Part shown: positions 21,483 through 32,439 of the stretch, piece after piece
Numbering within the stretch: position 1 is the first letter of the stretch
How the letters are laid out: every line of letters begins with the position of its first letter
Origin: Juglans regia
Taxonomy: Eukaryota > Streptophyta > Magnoliopsida > Fagales > Juglandaceae
NCBI RefSeq assembly: GCF_001411555.2
Contig: NC_049902.1
Span: 11,041,888-11,105,887, forward strand
Length of the DNA: 64,000 bases
Direction: 5' to 3'
Notes under the pieces: generated by a model
Database searches by the model: none
What the model was told of the DNA's origin: nothing
The model's input: the letters and a program-made list of their open reading frames with translations, nothing else
Translations under genes and position numbers: made by a program

Positions 21483-21822
21483 TGAACAATTTAATGAATT
21501 TATGTATTTCTTTCATATATGTTACTGTTTACAAGGACTCCTTTATATAGGAGAATTACAGGATAGGTTGGACATTTACTCAAGCACATGGTGTGCGTGC
21601 TGCCTACAGCTATTTACAGGACTTTGTTGTAACCGTAAGATGCCATTTACAAGGGAATAACATAAACCAATTAAAGGAATTTCAGCAAGAGTTTGCTAGG
21701 AGCTTCTGGAAGAGTCTTCATGCTGAGAAGGCTTGACTGATGCGTGTACTACTGAGGTGGATGCTGTGAGATTTTGGTTAGGTGAGGTGGAGTCGGATCT
21801 TGGTTTGGCTGAGCTGCTAATA
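21483..21822 (-). repeat. 3' LTR of the antisense copia element
   Basis: 340 bp; on the element strand it starts TATTAGCAGC after the purine tract and ends TTGTTCA. The paired copy is 26124-26463. The first two bases are TA rather than the usual TG in both copies. Confidence 0.88.
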
Positions 21823-22780
21823 CCCTCCCGCGAGTCCATGATGGGAACCATTGTGAGAATCGTTCTTAATTGAAGGAACCGAGATGATTGCAAGGGCTTG
21901 GTGAATATATCAGCAACTTGATCTCGAAAGGCAGTGAAGGCAACTTGTAGAGACTTGGAAGTGACACGGTCATGCACAAAGTGGAAAACGATCTCCATAT
22001 GCTTTGTGCATGAGTGAAGAACAGGATTAGCTGCGAGATATGTAGCCCCCAAATTGTCACACCAGAGGGTAGGGGGCTGAGAGAGAAAAATACCAAGTTC
22101 TTTAAGCAGAGACTGAAGCCAAAGTAGTTCAGCAGTGGTATTTGCTAGTGCCTTGTACTCAGCTTCAGTACTGGATCTGGCAACTGTGGGCTGCTTCTTG
22201 GAACTCCAGGAAATTAAATTTGAATCAAGAAACACACAAAAACCACCAGTGGAGCGACAGTCCACAGGGCATCCAACCTAGTCTGCATCAGAGAATGCAT
22301 GAAGTTTATAGGAAGAGGAGGGGCGGATGAGGAGACCGTAGTGAGTAGTGTATTTGAGATATCTGAGGATCCTCTTGACCGCTTGCCAGTGAGGTAGTTT
22401 TGGACAATGCATAAACTAACAAATTTTATTGACAACAAATGCAATGTCAGGTCTGGTAAGAGACAGATATTGGAGACTACCTACTGTACTGCGATAGAGG
22501 GTTGGATAAGAAAAGTTAGGACCATCTGTGAGTGAAAGTTGAGCAGAGGAGGCCATGGGGGTCTGGACAGGTTTGGCAAGATCCATTTTGGTCCGTTTGA
22601 GCAGCTCACAAACATACTTTGTTTGTGATAGGTGTAGACCTTGTGAGAGGTGGTGAATCTCGAGTCCTAGAAAAAATCTAAGAGGTCAAAGGTCCTTAAC
22701 AGGGAAGAAGGAGTTGAGAGAATGGAACACAGAGGTGATAGCATTCATACTGGAACCAGTAAGAATAATATCATCTACGT
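21823..22780 (-). pseudogene. Copia pol, C-terminal part: end of RT and RNase H
   Basis: After 'YVDDIILTGSSMN' (about 22783-22745) come 'FLGLEIHHLSQGLHLSQTKY', 'MDLAKPVQTPM', 'YRSTVGSLQYLSLTRPDIAF', 'HWQAVKRILRYLK' and then RNase H: '[20 protein letters not shown]', '[20 protein letters not shown]', '[16 protein letters not shown]', '[12 protein letters not shown]'. RNase H carries the expected acidic residues (D of SDADW, E of STEAEY, D of WCDN). The open frame continues through the purine tract and stops inside the LTR at 21696. The RT is in a different frame from the part upstream, so at least one shift lies near 22780; a stop follows 'PVKDL'. Confidence 0.85.
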
Positions 22781-22783
22781 ACA

Positions 22784-23311
22784 CTAAGAAAAAGAGAGTG
22801 CCAGAGAATGTTTGTACAAGAATAACGAGGGATCTGACAGAGATTGTGTGAAGCCAAACTCAAGAAGCTTGGTACTCAACTTGGAGAACCAAGCGCGTGG
22901 CACTTGTTTAAGACCATAAATGGCCTTATTCAAGCAGCAGACATGGGTTGGGTGATCGGGATGGATGAAGCCGATGGGTTGGGTCATGAAAACTTGTTCT
23001 TGGAGGTCTCCATGCAAAAAGGCATTGTTGATGTCTAACTGTCGTAGGGACCATCCTTCAATGACAGCAATGGAAAGTATAGTACGAATTTTGGTTGGCT
23101 TTACAACTAGACTAAAAGTTTCAGAGAAGTCAATACCTGCCTGTTGATGAAACCCTTTAGTGACGAGACGAGCCTTGTGTCTGTTGATGGTGCTATCCAA
23201 ACGTCTTTTGGTGTGAAAGACCCATTGGCACCCTACCAGGTTGTTGATTCCTGAAGAGGGCACTAGAGTCCACGTATTAGTGTTCATTAGTGCTTGAAAC
23301 TCTTCTGCCAT
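22784..23311 (-). CDS. Copia reverse transcriptase, N-terminal part (frameshifted from the rest)
   Basis: 'MAEEFQALMNTNTWTLVPSS', 'GCQWVFHTKRRLDSTINRHK', 'RLVTKGFHQQAGIDFSETFS', 'SLRQLDINNAFLHGDLQEQV', 'CCLNKAIYGLKQVPRAWF': all five opening blocks of copia RT. The frame ends 'LALSFS' just before the YVDD motif, which lies in another frame at about 22783-22760. Confidence 0.85.
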   Translation of the reverse strand: MAEEFQALMNTNTWTLVPSSGINNLVGCQWVFHTKRRLDSTINRHKARLVTKGFHQQAGIDFSETFSLVVKPTKIRTILSIAVIEGWSLRQLDINNAFLHGDLQEQVFMTQPIGFIHPDHPTHVCCLNKAIYGLKQVPRAWFSKLSTKLLEFGFTQSLSDPSLFLYKHSLALSFS

Positions 23312-23752
23312 GGCTGTCCTCCAAACTTGGTGGTTTGAAGCTTTGGTAAAAGAGATGGGATCATCAGAAATGGGGGAAGAAATTGTGAGAAAACTTCCGG
23401 CGAAGGGGGGGGGCGGCCAGAGAATAGTGCCATCGGTGAATGTTTTGGGACAGATAGAATTAGTTTTTGATCTAGTGATTATTTAATTTGTGGGGGGAGG
23501 CGCAACAAATGGTAGAGATTGCTGAGAAGGTTCGAGAGTGTTGAAGGAAGGAGATAAAGTCTGAGGGGAATCGGGTTGAGAGGGAGTATCAAATTGTGGA
23601 GGAGAAGAGGGTGGGCTTTGGGGCGTGATGGGCTCAGTTGCTGGGATAGTTGGACTTGTAGGAGACTGAAGGGAGGGGTGGGGCTGTGTGACGTGGTTTG
23701 TGGGTGAGAGTGAGCTGGGTAAGGGAGATGTGGGCTGAGTTGGTTGGTTGGG
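23312..23752 (-). pseudogene. Copia pol linker between integrase and RT
   Basis: Pro/Ser/Thr-rich linker on the minus strand ('PSLQSPTSPTIPATEP', 'TPQSPPSSPPQFDTPSQPDS', 'SFNTLEPSQQSLPFV') with two stops, joining the integrase to the RT. Such linkers are usual in copia pol. Confidence 0.7.
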
Positions 23753-24667
23753 TCATGCGGGTGTTATCAGATTGTGGATTTGTTGTGCAAGTAGGCTGGG
23801 TGGGAGAGGCATTGAGGATGGGCTTGAGTCCGAGATGTTGGTGTGATTAAAAGGGAATAGTTGCTCATCAAACACAATGTCTCTTGAGATGTAGAGGCAT
23901 CCTGTAGGTAGATGTAGACAACGATAGCCATGGTGGGAGTCACTGTACCCAATAAAAAGACATTGTGAAGAATGAAGATCCAATTTATGTTGATTATATG
24001 GTCGTAAGTGAGGCCAACAAGCAGTTCCAAAGACTTTGAGAAAAGTGTAATTAGGAGGTTTAGAGAACAATTTTTCAAAAGGACTAAGTTGTTGAAGTAA
24101 GGGAGTAGGAAGACGATTTATTAAATACACAGCAGTGTGGAAGGAATCTGCCCAAAAATGTTGAGGCAGTGAGGCATGTGCCATAAGTGCTAAGCTGGTT
24201 TCAACAATGTGTCGATATTTGCGCTCAACTGCACCATTTTGTTGGTGAGTATGAGGGCAAGAAATTCGATGTGAAATTCCTTTGGCTTTAAGAAGATGAA
24301 TGAGAGGACAAAATTTGCCTCCCCAATCACTTTGGATGGATTTTATTTTGGAATTAAAGAGTAATTCAATAGATCGTTGGAAATTAATGAACACTGAGAC
24401 AACATCAGATTTTTGTATTAATGGAAACCACCAAGTAAAATGAGTATAGTCATCTAGAAAGGCAACATAATAACGATATCCTTCACGAGAAAGGACGGGG
24501 GCAGGACCCCATACATCTGTGTAAAGAAGTTCTAAGAGTTGGGTAGCCCGTTGATAAAAAGAAACAAAAGGTAATTGGTGAATTTTTGCTTGACAGCAAG
24601 CTGAACATGGAGAATTGAAGTCTCGGGTTGAAATTGGAAAGGAATAGTGTGATAGGACACGCTGCAC
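23753..24667 (-). CDS. Copia integrase (GAG-pre-integrase end, catalytic core)
   Basis: 304 codons open. The zinc-finger end 'CSACCQAKIHQLPF' leads into the DDE core: 'LYTDVWGPAPVLSREGYRYY' (first D), 'IKSIQSDWGGKFCPL' (second D), 'QQNGAVERKYRHIVETSLAL' (E). Then 'SPFEKLFSKPPNY', 'FLKVFGTACWPHLRPYNQHK', 'CLFIGYSDSHHGYRCL' and 'IYISRDIVFDE'-like 'YISRDIVFDEQLFPF'. All three catalytic acids are present. It integrates the cDNA copy in the nucleus as part of the polyprotein. Confidence 0.88.
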   Translation of the reverse strand: MQRVLSHYSFPISTRDFNSPCSACCQAKIHQLPFVSFYQRATQLLELLYTDVWGPAPVLSREGYRYYVAFLDDYTHFTWWFPLIQKSDVVSVFINFQRSIELLFNSKIKSIQSDWGGKFCPLIHLLKAKGISHRISCPHTHQQNGAVERKYRHIVETSLALMAHASLPQHFWADSFHTAVYLINRLPTPLLQQLSPFEKLFSKPPNYTFLKVFGTACWPHLRPYNQHKLDLHSSQCLFIGYSDSHHGYRCLHLPTGCLYISRDIVFDEQLFPFNHTNISDSSPSSMPLPPSLLAQQIHNLITPA

Positions 24668-25359
24668 AACTTAAAGAGATGGATGCCCAAGTCTGGACTG
24701 CCACCGAGAGGATGTGGTGCGCTCACCAACAAGAGCTTGAAGAGATGATGAAGTTGTTGGAAAGGTGTATAAACCGTCATGAATGGGGCCACGAAGGAGA
24801 GGGCCCCTCGTTTTGGAGTCTTTTACAATAAAATGAGAGGCATGAAATTCAAAATAAACCTAATTATCAAGACAAAATTGATTTTCAGAGACCAAGTTTT
24901 TGGTTATGTGAGGAACATGTAAAATATGCTTGAGATGAAAAGAGCGAGAAGCAAAGTTCAAGAGAGAATCATTGATGTTGGAGATAGGTAAGGCAATACC
25001 ATCACCAACTTGAATTTGATCAGATCCATTGTAAGGGGCGAAGTTGAGGTTCAAGTGGGAGAGATCGAAAGTGAGATGGTTTGTGGCTGCGGTATCTGGG
25101 TACCAGTTGTTGTTTGCGGTGGAGTTGGATGAGGTGTAGTTGGCTGTAAGAGACCTGGGTGGGCCATTTTCATAGGCATGGTTGTAGCGATAGTAACATT
25201 GCAGTGCAAGGTGACCAACCTTGCCACAGACTTGGCAAGTTGGTTTGGAGTGCGGTAAGGGAGACTGATTTTGATTTGCTGAGGTGGGAAAGAGATTTGG
25301 AGGTGAGGTTTGAAAGTTCGACCCCTTCCACGACCGTGATAATTACCCCGGTAGGCTCC
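24668..25359 (-). pseudogene. Copia gag zinc knuckle, protease and GAG-pre-integrase region
   Basis: In the gag frame but past its first stop: 'GRGRGRTFKPH', then the zinc knuckle 'CQVCGKVGHLALQC' (C-x2-C-x4-H-x4-C, about 25240-25199). The protease is 'NNWYPDTAATNHLTFDLSHL' (about 25113), with DTAA where DSGA is usual, then 'IQVGDGIALPISNI', 'FHLKHILHVPHITKNLVSEN'. A stop follows 'FCLDN' at 24860; 'SRWQSRLGHPSL' precedes the integrase. Confidence 0.8.
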
Positions 25360-26091
25360 CTAAGTATTAGCACGACCATGAGAGGAATTTGTTGAGGTGA
25401 AATTGGCAAATAATTTAGTGGAGGAGGGAAGATGAGTGGAGTGAGCAGGGCGACTTTCGTGGGTGAGAAGGAGGCTAAAGAGTTCTTCAGAGGATATGGG
25501 TTCAACGCAAGCAGTAATGGAGGTAACCAAGGCATCAAAATAACTGTTTAATCCAGCTAGAAGATAGGAAATAAATTCGACGGAGGATAGTAGAGTGCCA
25601 GCGGCAGCCATGGTGTTGGAAAGGTGCTTGACTTTTTGGAAATAATCAAAAACAGAGGAGGAACCTTTTGACACAATAGCAAGTTGATATCGAAGTTGAA
25701 TAATCCGAGCATGAGAATTGGAAGTAAAAAGTTTTTCCAAGGCATTCCACACTTGATGAGCATTGGTGTAACCAACGACTTGGGCAATAAGATTTTCGGA
25801 GAGGGAGGAGATGATGGCACTAAGGATAAGCTGGTCAGTGTGGGACCATTCAAGATATTTTGGGTTGATTGTTTCAGAGTTAGGGAGAAAATGTGGTGGA
25901 GGAGGATTAGTGCCATCGATGAAGTGGAAAAGACATTGGCATCTCATATATGGAACCATCTGAGCTCGCCAGAGAAGGAAATTTTCATTGTTTAATTTTA
26001 TTGAGACAAGATGGGAGAGGTGGGGAAGAAACGAAGAGGGAGGAGGAGAAGATTTTGGGTTGAGAAATTTTTTAGGATTAGCTTCAGCCAT
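25360..26091 (-). CDS. Copia gag (UBN2/retrotran_gag type), N-terminal 243 codons
   Basis: Starts 'MAEANPKKFLNPKSSPPPSS' 20 bases inside the primer binding site. The capsid region has 'VSIKLNNENFLLWRAQMVPY', 'DQLILSAIISSLSENLIAQV', 'HQVWNALEKLFTSNSHARII', 'VFDYFQKVKHLSNTMAAAG', typical of plant copia gag. It ends at an in-frame TAG (25360-25362) just before the RG-rich and zinc-knuckle part, so full-length gag-pol is not made without readthrough. Confidence 0.88.
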   Translation of the reverse strand: MAEANPKKFLNPKSSPPPSSFLPHLSHLVSIKLNNENFLLWRAQMVPYMRCQCLFHFIDGTNPPPPHFLPNSETINPKYLEWSHTDQLILSAIISSLSENLIAQVVGYTNAHQVWNALEKLFTSNSHARIIQLRYQLAIVSKGSSSVFDYFQKVKHLSNTMAAAGTLLSSVEFISYLLAGLNSYFDALVTSITACVEPISSEELFSLLLTHESRPAHSTHLPSSTKLFANFTSTNSSHGRANT

Positions 26092-26110
26092 GGAGACATT
26101 TGTCTATTTT

Positions 26111-26123
26111 GACTCTGATGCCA
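26111..26123 (-). other. Primer binding site of the antisense copia element
   Basis: TGGCATCAGAGTC on the minus strand directly after the 5' LTR end (..TTCA). Plant copia elements usually have TGGTATCAGAGC, complementary to initiator tRNA-Met. Confidence 0.75.
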
Positions 26124-26463
26124 TGAACAATTTAATGAATTTCTGTATTTCTTTCATATATGTTATTGTTTGCAAGGACTCCTTTATATAGGAGAATTAT
26201 AGGATAGTTTGGACATTTGCTCAAGCACATGGTGTGCGTGCTGCCTAGAGCTATTTACAGGACTTTGTTGTAACCGTAAGATGCCATTTACAAGGGAATA
26301 ACAGAAACCGATTAAAGGAATTTCAACAAGAGTTTTCTAGGAGCTTCTAGAAGAGTCTTCATGCTGAGAAGGCTTGACTGATGCGTGTACAGCTGAGGTG
26401 CATGCTGTGAGATTTTGCTTAGGTGAGGTGGAGTCGGATCTTGGTTTGGCTAAGCTGCTAATA
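26124..26463 (-). repeat. 5' LTR of the antisense copia element
   Basis: Paired with 21483-21822; identical length and about 17 substitutions by eye. 'GACTCCTTTATATAGGAGAA' in the middle contains a TATA-like TATATA flanked by a small palindrome. Confidence 0.88.
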
Positions 26464-28592
26464 CCGTGCTAGTAGTTCTAGTAGCCTTTGACTCATATGC
26501 TACTATTAGGAGAGACTAGGGAAAGGGCAGAGCCTCACCTTGCAGTAGGAAGGTGTTCGTAGCTAGGACGAGCATTCTTGTTAGGAAAGCCAGATCCACT
26601 TTTAGCAGAAAAACAAATAAGAGTTTTGTTGAATCCGAACATATGGCAGAGAATTGTTGAAGCTTCATATCTGATAGAAAAGGATCTCATGATCATCGAT
26701 CGATCTTACCTGGGATCGCAAGTCCCGAGTGGCTGAGAATCTTATGTCAGAAGGACCAACGATGATGAAGTAGTAAGGCCTCAAAGAACGAAAAATCCTT
26801 GCATCTTCTTCCCTATACTTCTTCTCATTTTCTTTTGTTTGTGTTCAAAGATATTCCTAGTTCTTGGTTTGCAAAGTAAAGGAGATGAGCTTGCAGGATC
26901 ATGGAATTTAGGCTTTCTCTACTAGTGCAAATGGTCAAGGATTGTCTGATCAATTTGGAGGCACTTCCATCTCCAAGAAGTGTATTCAACAAATTCCTTC
27001 CTAAAGCACCATGCCCGCCCCCTTCTTCATCAACGGGCAGCAGGTTCGGTATCTACTACAAAAGAGAGAACTTCCCTGGGCCTTGCTCCATCAGTTCTAG
27101 GGAGAACATCCTGTGTATATTTTCAATTCACATGTGGTGATCAGTTAAACCTTTGATTAATTAATATCTATTTTTTTTAGTGAACCCCTATTGCCCTTGT
27201 GAGGGTCGCCCAAAGTTGTTTGTCCAAGTGGGAGCACCTCAATAAATGATCGTGCATGGTAACTTGGAGTCCTATTACACCTAAGGCCAACTTCAATTCA
27301 CTTTGGCGAGAAGAGCATGAGTAACCTCCAAAAATGCCGATATTGTACTTCCCAAGGTGTAGTAACTGCCATTCTAACCCTTCTTGGGGGAGTTCATCTA
27401 CTTTGTATTAGGAATCGAAAGCACGCCCCTAAGCTAGAAAGCGGGAGCAAGATTGACACCCCTTTCAGCCCTCCACTAACAGAACTGGTAACCCTTTCCA
27501 TAGCAGTGACTTGGAAGAAAGCTACCTTGACCATCTTTTGAAATTATAAATAATCTCAAGCTGGAGTACGGTAGGGGCAGAGGGAATTTCTGGTGGAGTG
27601 ATGCCCTGAGGAATTCCTACCAGTAGACATTCCTGTACTCCAAGTGAATTGTCTAAGTGCTCTATCATCTTGGCTTTGTTAGGCACTCTTGTAATTCTTT
27701 GGTTTTATATAAATATATATATATTATATTTGGTCGGGCCCTAGTTAGGGTTTTCTTTTTGGCCTTTTCTTCCAAGGAGGTGACAATGATCTTGGAACTT
27801 GATGAAGGTGGTGGTTCAAAGGCCCAAGGATGGATGTGGCTCTTTGGGTCGTGGATTCTTTGTCCCTTAAATCCTAGGTTGAAGCTTTGATGCGAAAGAT
27901 TGATCAATAGATTGTTTGGTCGACTCAGAAATGATCGATTGATCACTCCGTGGAAAGGCTCACCCTCGAAGCCTGAAAATAATACAAAGACATAGTGGTC
28001 ACAGAGGATCCTTTACATCGTCACAACATAAAATATGGGGCGTCAAAATGTATTCCATCTAGTAGCTAGGCCACGAGCTGTCTTTAAAGAATCTATCGTA
28101 GGGTGTAGATAGATAGAAGGACGAAACAAACCAACCCACTTGTCATGGTCGGAATGATTGAAGAAAGAGAGAGAATGATGGCCCCTTCCACCTAAGGGTA
28201 ATCATCGGAGAACAATGTCAGGGACAAGGTGAGAACCTTTCATCCCAAGAGCTAATTAATTTTTTCAAACGCTCAGGAAGCGGGAATTCCATCTCTAGCT
28301 GGGGGTTTCCATTCGAGGGTGATCGGTTCCTATCTTGCAGTAGCTAGTTGCTCGGCCTCAGTCTTGGACTGATCTCACACTCAAATCAACCCCTTCATCC
28401 TTTGATTAAAAGAGAGTAATGAGATAATTGCCAAGTGGAGGAATTTTGGAGACATTTTCATTGACGATTTTTATTTAAGTATTTCTCATAGTTATTGATT
28501 TTGGTTAAAAGGATTCACCTTCAGGTATAGGGTGTGACACCGTATACTAACTCAGTTGGCACACCTTTGGTTAGTGAAATTGTATATTCTTT
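26464..28592. other. 2.1-kb stretch with no recognised gene
   Basis: Moderate GC, several short open frames (for example 26901-27140, 27317-27541) without known motifs on either strand. A TATATATATATTATAT run lies near 27710. It may be old transposon sequence. Confidence 0.4.
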
Positions 28593-28625
28593 AGTAGAAA
28601 TATATACATATATATATATATATAT

Positions 28626-28809
28626 GAGAGATTCTACTTGAAAGCCTTACACCACACACCTCCACCTAATCAATATGTGATTTGTCTTTTTTGTCTTTTT
28701 TGCCCTTTTATTGTAATGCTTAAATATGTGTATGTTTAAATAAAAGGAAAAAATGACAAATCACATGTAAGTTGGATGGAGGTGTGTGGTGTAAGGTTTC
28801 CAGGTAGAA

Positions 28810-28815
<6 letters not shown>
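28626..28815. mobile_element. MITE (190 bp) with 41-bp terminal inverted repeats, in an (AT)n tract
   Basis: Left arm begins GAGAGATTCTACTTGAAAGC and the right arm on the other strand GAGAGATTCTACCTGGAAAC; both continue CTTACACCACACACCTCCA. Three mismatches over about 41 bases. Both sides are flanked by TATATA runs (28593-28625, 28816-28862), consistent with a TA target. Related copies: 45252-45368 and, more distantly, 45145-45228. Confidence 0.85.
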
Positions 28816-28860
<45 letters not shown>

Positions 28861-28862
28861 TC

Positions 28863-29397
28863 TTTTACCATCAATACAATTAAAAGGGTGAACTAGCAAT
28901 AAGTCTTTCCGTGTGCATAATTGTCTTTGAATTAAGTAAAATTGCCAAAGACAGAATTCATGAATAAGGAGTATATACCAAACCACATTTTACTTAAATT
29001 CAAACTTCTGTTGACTTCGGCTTTTTAATGCTGTATTACTCAATCAAAGCAGGTTGAATTTTAAAGAAAAAGATGCAAGGACATTGATCATTCAATTGGT
29101 AACTACCTAGACACTCTCAATGTGCATTTGGTGAAAGAGAGACAAATAGTCTCAAGCATAAGTCATGTGGAAGCTAGGAACTTCACACGACTGTTTATCA
29201 ACTGGTTGCTTTGTGAACATCATTCACTTGCTTACTATTGCTTGTTAGACCATCATCAAGTCATTACAGCAGAACTGCTTTTTTACGACTTTTTTTTTTT
29301 GTCTAAAGGTGACATGTTTAGACCATTTCATTTGGAAAGATGACATCTTTAAATAATATTTTTGATATAGTGAGTACTTTGACTAACTCGCCACCCT
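28863..29397. other. AT-rich spacer
   Basis: No gene or repeat recognised; short open frames only. Confidence 0.4.
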
Positions 29398-31135
29398 TGT
29401 GTAACGTCTCGAAAGAAATTCGATAGATTAGAGCTTAGAAACTTCTTGAATCGAGTGATCAATTATGTTTTAGTCTATTAGCGTGTTCGGATCCTAATCC
29501 ATTACGAAGATGGATTGCTTCTTTTATTTATTCGAGACATTTAGGAGTATAATTTTATGAAACGAATTGCACCCTTAGACTTGGTTGCAAGGATGCAGCC
29601 CACATTCCAATAGTTTGTTCCTTCTCCTTTTCACAAGTTAACCTCACTTCATGTATCATAACTTCAACCACCAAGTCAGCCCCTATACACCCCCCACGCC
29701 ACCTCTCATTTCCTTCTACACTTGCATAATTTTTCCTTTCTTTCCTAGAGAGAAACCGAGAGAGCTAGAGGAGAGAAAACCTTTTTGTAGCTCTTGATTC
29801 CTTGTTCCACCCTTTGTATGTTCCTTCACTTGGCTTAAATCTATTCTATCTTGTTAAGTTGTGAGTCTTGATTACTTGGGAGAGTATTGGTTGAATTTTC
29901 TTTGAAGTTTGATGGATAAATGATGGTGTTGAAGATGAAATGGTTCAATTTGGATGTTTGTTGTTGAACCGTGGAAGTTTGTGCTTTTTTTTATGAAAAT
30001 ATTTTTGAATCTCGATTTTGTGTGAGTTATGGTTTGATCTATAACATAATATGTTGGGTTTTTATAAAATGGTTTTAAATGATCTATTAAGTGCTAGAAA
30101 CCGATTCCCCAAAATGACTTTTTGTTCGGTGTAGTTTATCATTTTGGCCTTAGGATCTCAATTCTATACTTTTAGTAAATCTTGTTCTTAAAGCTTTAAT
30201 CTATGGATTAAGTTGGAATTTTTTAAAGCTTTTTGACTTAGGTCTTTGTTGGATTTGTAATAAATATGCAACAACTAGTTTTTAAGCATGATTAGAGGCT
30301 CTAGGGTTTGGTGTTTGTTTGGATGCATTATTTGCTATAGTATATTAGATTTAATGCTTGGATCAAGTTATAAATTGAATGTGAGGTACATGGATATATT
30401 GTTTTATGATGTTTTGCATGTAAATCAAGGATTTAGTCTCTGTAATTCAAGTCAAAGCATGCAAGTTTCAGTTTCTATGATTTCCTTGAAAACCGAGTTT
30501 CATTTGTTGAGTTTTGTGATTTTTGTTGTTAGTCAAGCATGCTATCAACTAGGTATGAATGATGAACATGTTAGAAGTGAAATTTGTGGACTTTTGGAGT
30601 TGAAATAAAAGTATTAGACCAAGAACACCAAGATTATGTTCGATTTGACGTAATCCTGGTGTTTTCTGTTATTCTTTGAAGTGGCAACTTTAAGTTTTTG
30701 TAAAATGTGAGATTTAGTGTCTTTGAATGATCTTAGAACTAAGAATGTGATATTTGAGATTTATTATTTTTGGTTAAGCATGCTAGTGTGTTTAATGGCC
30801 AAGTAGCAAGTAGTGTGAAGTTTACATGAGGTATATAAATTTTGGTAAGTTTTTAGGTCCACTTGCAATTTGCTTAAGTTTAGGGGCCAATTTAGAATTT
30901 TCCAAAAGTTTAGGGATAAATTAAGTGAGAATTTCTAATTCTAGAACGTATCTCATTTCAAGTTACACTATGCTTGCGTTACACACGACATTTTGTAAGT
31001 TAGCTTCTAACCGACTTATTGTATTTTTATACATGTAAGGTGGTATGATGCTTTATTTATATTCATGTTTTACTTTATGATTTCTTAGTATTTTTATAAC
31101 ATGCCATTCCATGTCATTTTAAATATGTTAAAAGA

Positions 31136-31175
<40 letters not shown>

Positions 31176-32293
31176 CATACCATGAATGTCATAAGTAAAC
31201 AAGTATGTCACAAAAATATTTCTAAATCATGCAATAGTCGTATTCTTTTATCATGAACACAAGTGCTAGGATGAGAGATTATCCTAGTGGAACTCCACTG
31301 TCTACTCTAGAGTGTCTAAAATGGAGTGGAATCTCCTGGGTTGATAAAATACCGCCAATCGACTTTGAATGAGACCTGAGTAACTAGTTCCTGGAGTGAA
31401 GCCAGGCACCAAATGTTAGTGGGTGCCGAAACATGCTACAAGTACAAGTTATGGATTTACTTACGAGTAAAGCCTTCATGAATGATGACTCACAACTAGT
31501 GCAAGGACCTGTGCTGTGATGCAGTACCTGCAAGAGTACACGGTATGTGGGGAGACGTGGAGTGTCCATTTTCAAGTAATCAAACATGTATATGTATGGA
31601 TGTCCCATGTTCATGCAAGCAAGTATGCCATGTTCATGTCAAGTTATGATGTTTCTAAGTCATGTCATGCATAAGCAAGTTTGTGTTCATCAAGCATACA
31701 TGTCACATTTCTAACATGCATGTTTATTCATACTGTTAGTAGGCTAGGAGTTTTACTTGCTGAAATTTTATTAAAAAACTCATTATGGTAATCCCAACTA
31801 CCATTCTCCTCAGAATGGTATATGATGTGTCGGGAGCAGAGGATCAGCGCACAACTATCTGGAAGAGGTCGAGTTGGCCGGGAAGGAGCCTCACAGATCT
31901 TTTAGAGTCAATCCTTCAGTTCATGGATTCTATTTTGGAGCTTATAATCAAGTTGCGTGAGTGCCTTGGTGTTTGATTTAATTTATATTATGTCTGTAAC
32001 TATGTAGATCAGTCTATAGTATTATGATGTTTTGATTACAAACTTTTTGGACGGATGATATGACTTTTGATATGTGAATATTAATAGATAAGTGTTTATG
32101 ATTAGGGATTTAACATTCTAGTACATTGTGTATTACTAAAAGAAAAGTATTTGTTGTGATTACCACATAGTGTTAGAAGTATGCTAGTTGCATTGCATTC
32201 TTAATTGTCATGAATGGGAGTATGTGACTTTGTGTTGCATGTCCTGACACTTCAAGTTTTATTAAATCCCAAGAGGAGTTTGCGAGCATCACA
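29398..32293 (+). mobile_element. Probable solo gypsy LTR (2.9 kb), sense
   Basis: Starts TGTGTAACGTCTCGAAAG and ends TTTGCGAGCATCACA; the end matches the 3' end of the LTR at 60571-60581 (CTAGGGGCATCACA, with similar preceding sequence). Flanking pentamers ACCCT and CCCCT share four of five bases. A C/T- and GAGA-rich leader near 29745-29790 and '3-block' features near 31785 ('GGTAATCCCAACTACCATTC', 'CGGGAGCAGAGGATCAG') resemble the LTR at 58260-60581. No primer binding site or coding region follows directly. A (TA)n run lies at 31137-31173. Confidence 0.55.
31137..31173. repeat. (TA)n microsatellite
   Basis: About 18 TA units inside the LTR. Confidence 0.95.
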
Positions 32294-32439
32294 CCCCTTA
32301 GCTGGACAATTTGGAAATGTTTTAAATTTGATTCCAGCGCAAGATCATTCCAATTTAAGCACTAGAACAAAATATTTCGGTACTGGTGTGTTTTGATATT
32401 GTTTTGGAATTAGCTATATGTATATATAAATTGATAATT

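Larger units (their letters stand above)
21483..26463 (-). mobile_element. Ty1/copia retrotransposon, nearly complete, antisense
   Basis: Two 340-bp LTRs (21483-21822 and 26124-26463) enclose a polypurine tract (GCGGGAGGG on the minus strand, 21831-21823), pol, gag and a primer binding site (TGGCATCAGAGTC, 26123-26111, close to the usual TGGTATCAGAGC for initiator tRNA-Met). Flanking pentamers CCTTG (left) and CCGTG (right) differ at one base and may be the target duplication. By eye the LTRs differ at about 17 of 340 positions (about 95% identity), so insertion is fairly recent. Gag-PR-IN-RT-RH order fits copia; the gag N-terminus resembles the Ale-type UBN2 gag. The few stops make it non-autonomous now. 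Confidence 0.9.

Noticed and set aside
25170..25538. 122-codon minus-strand frame in copia gag
   Set aside because: Out-of-frame reading of the gag and zinc-knuckle region.
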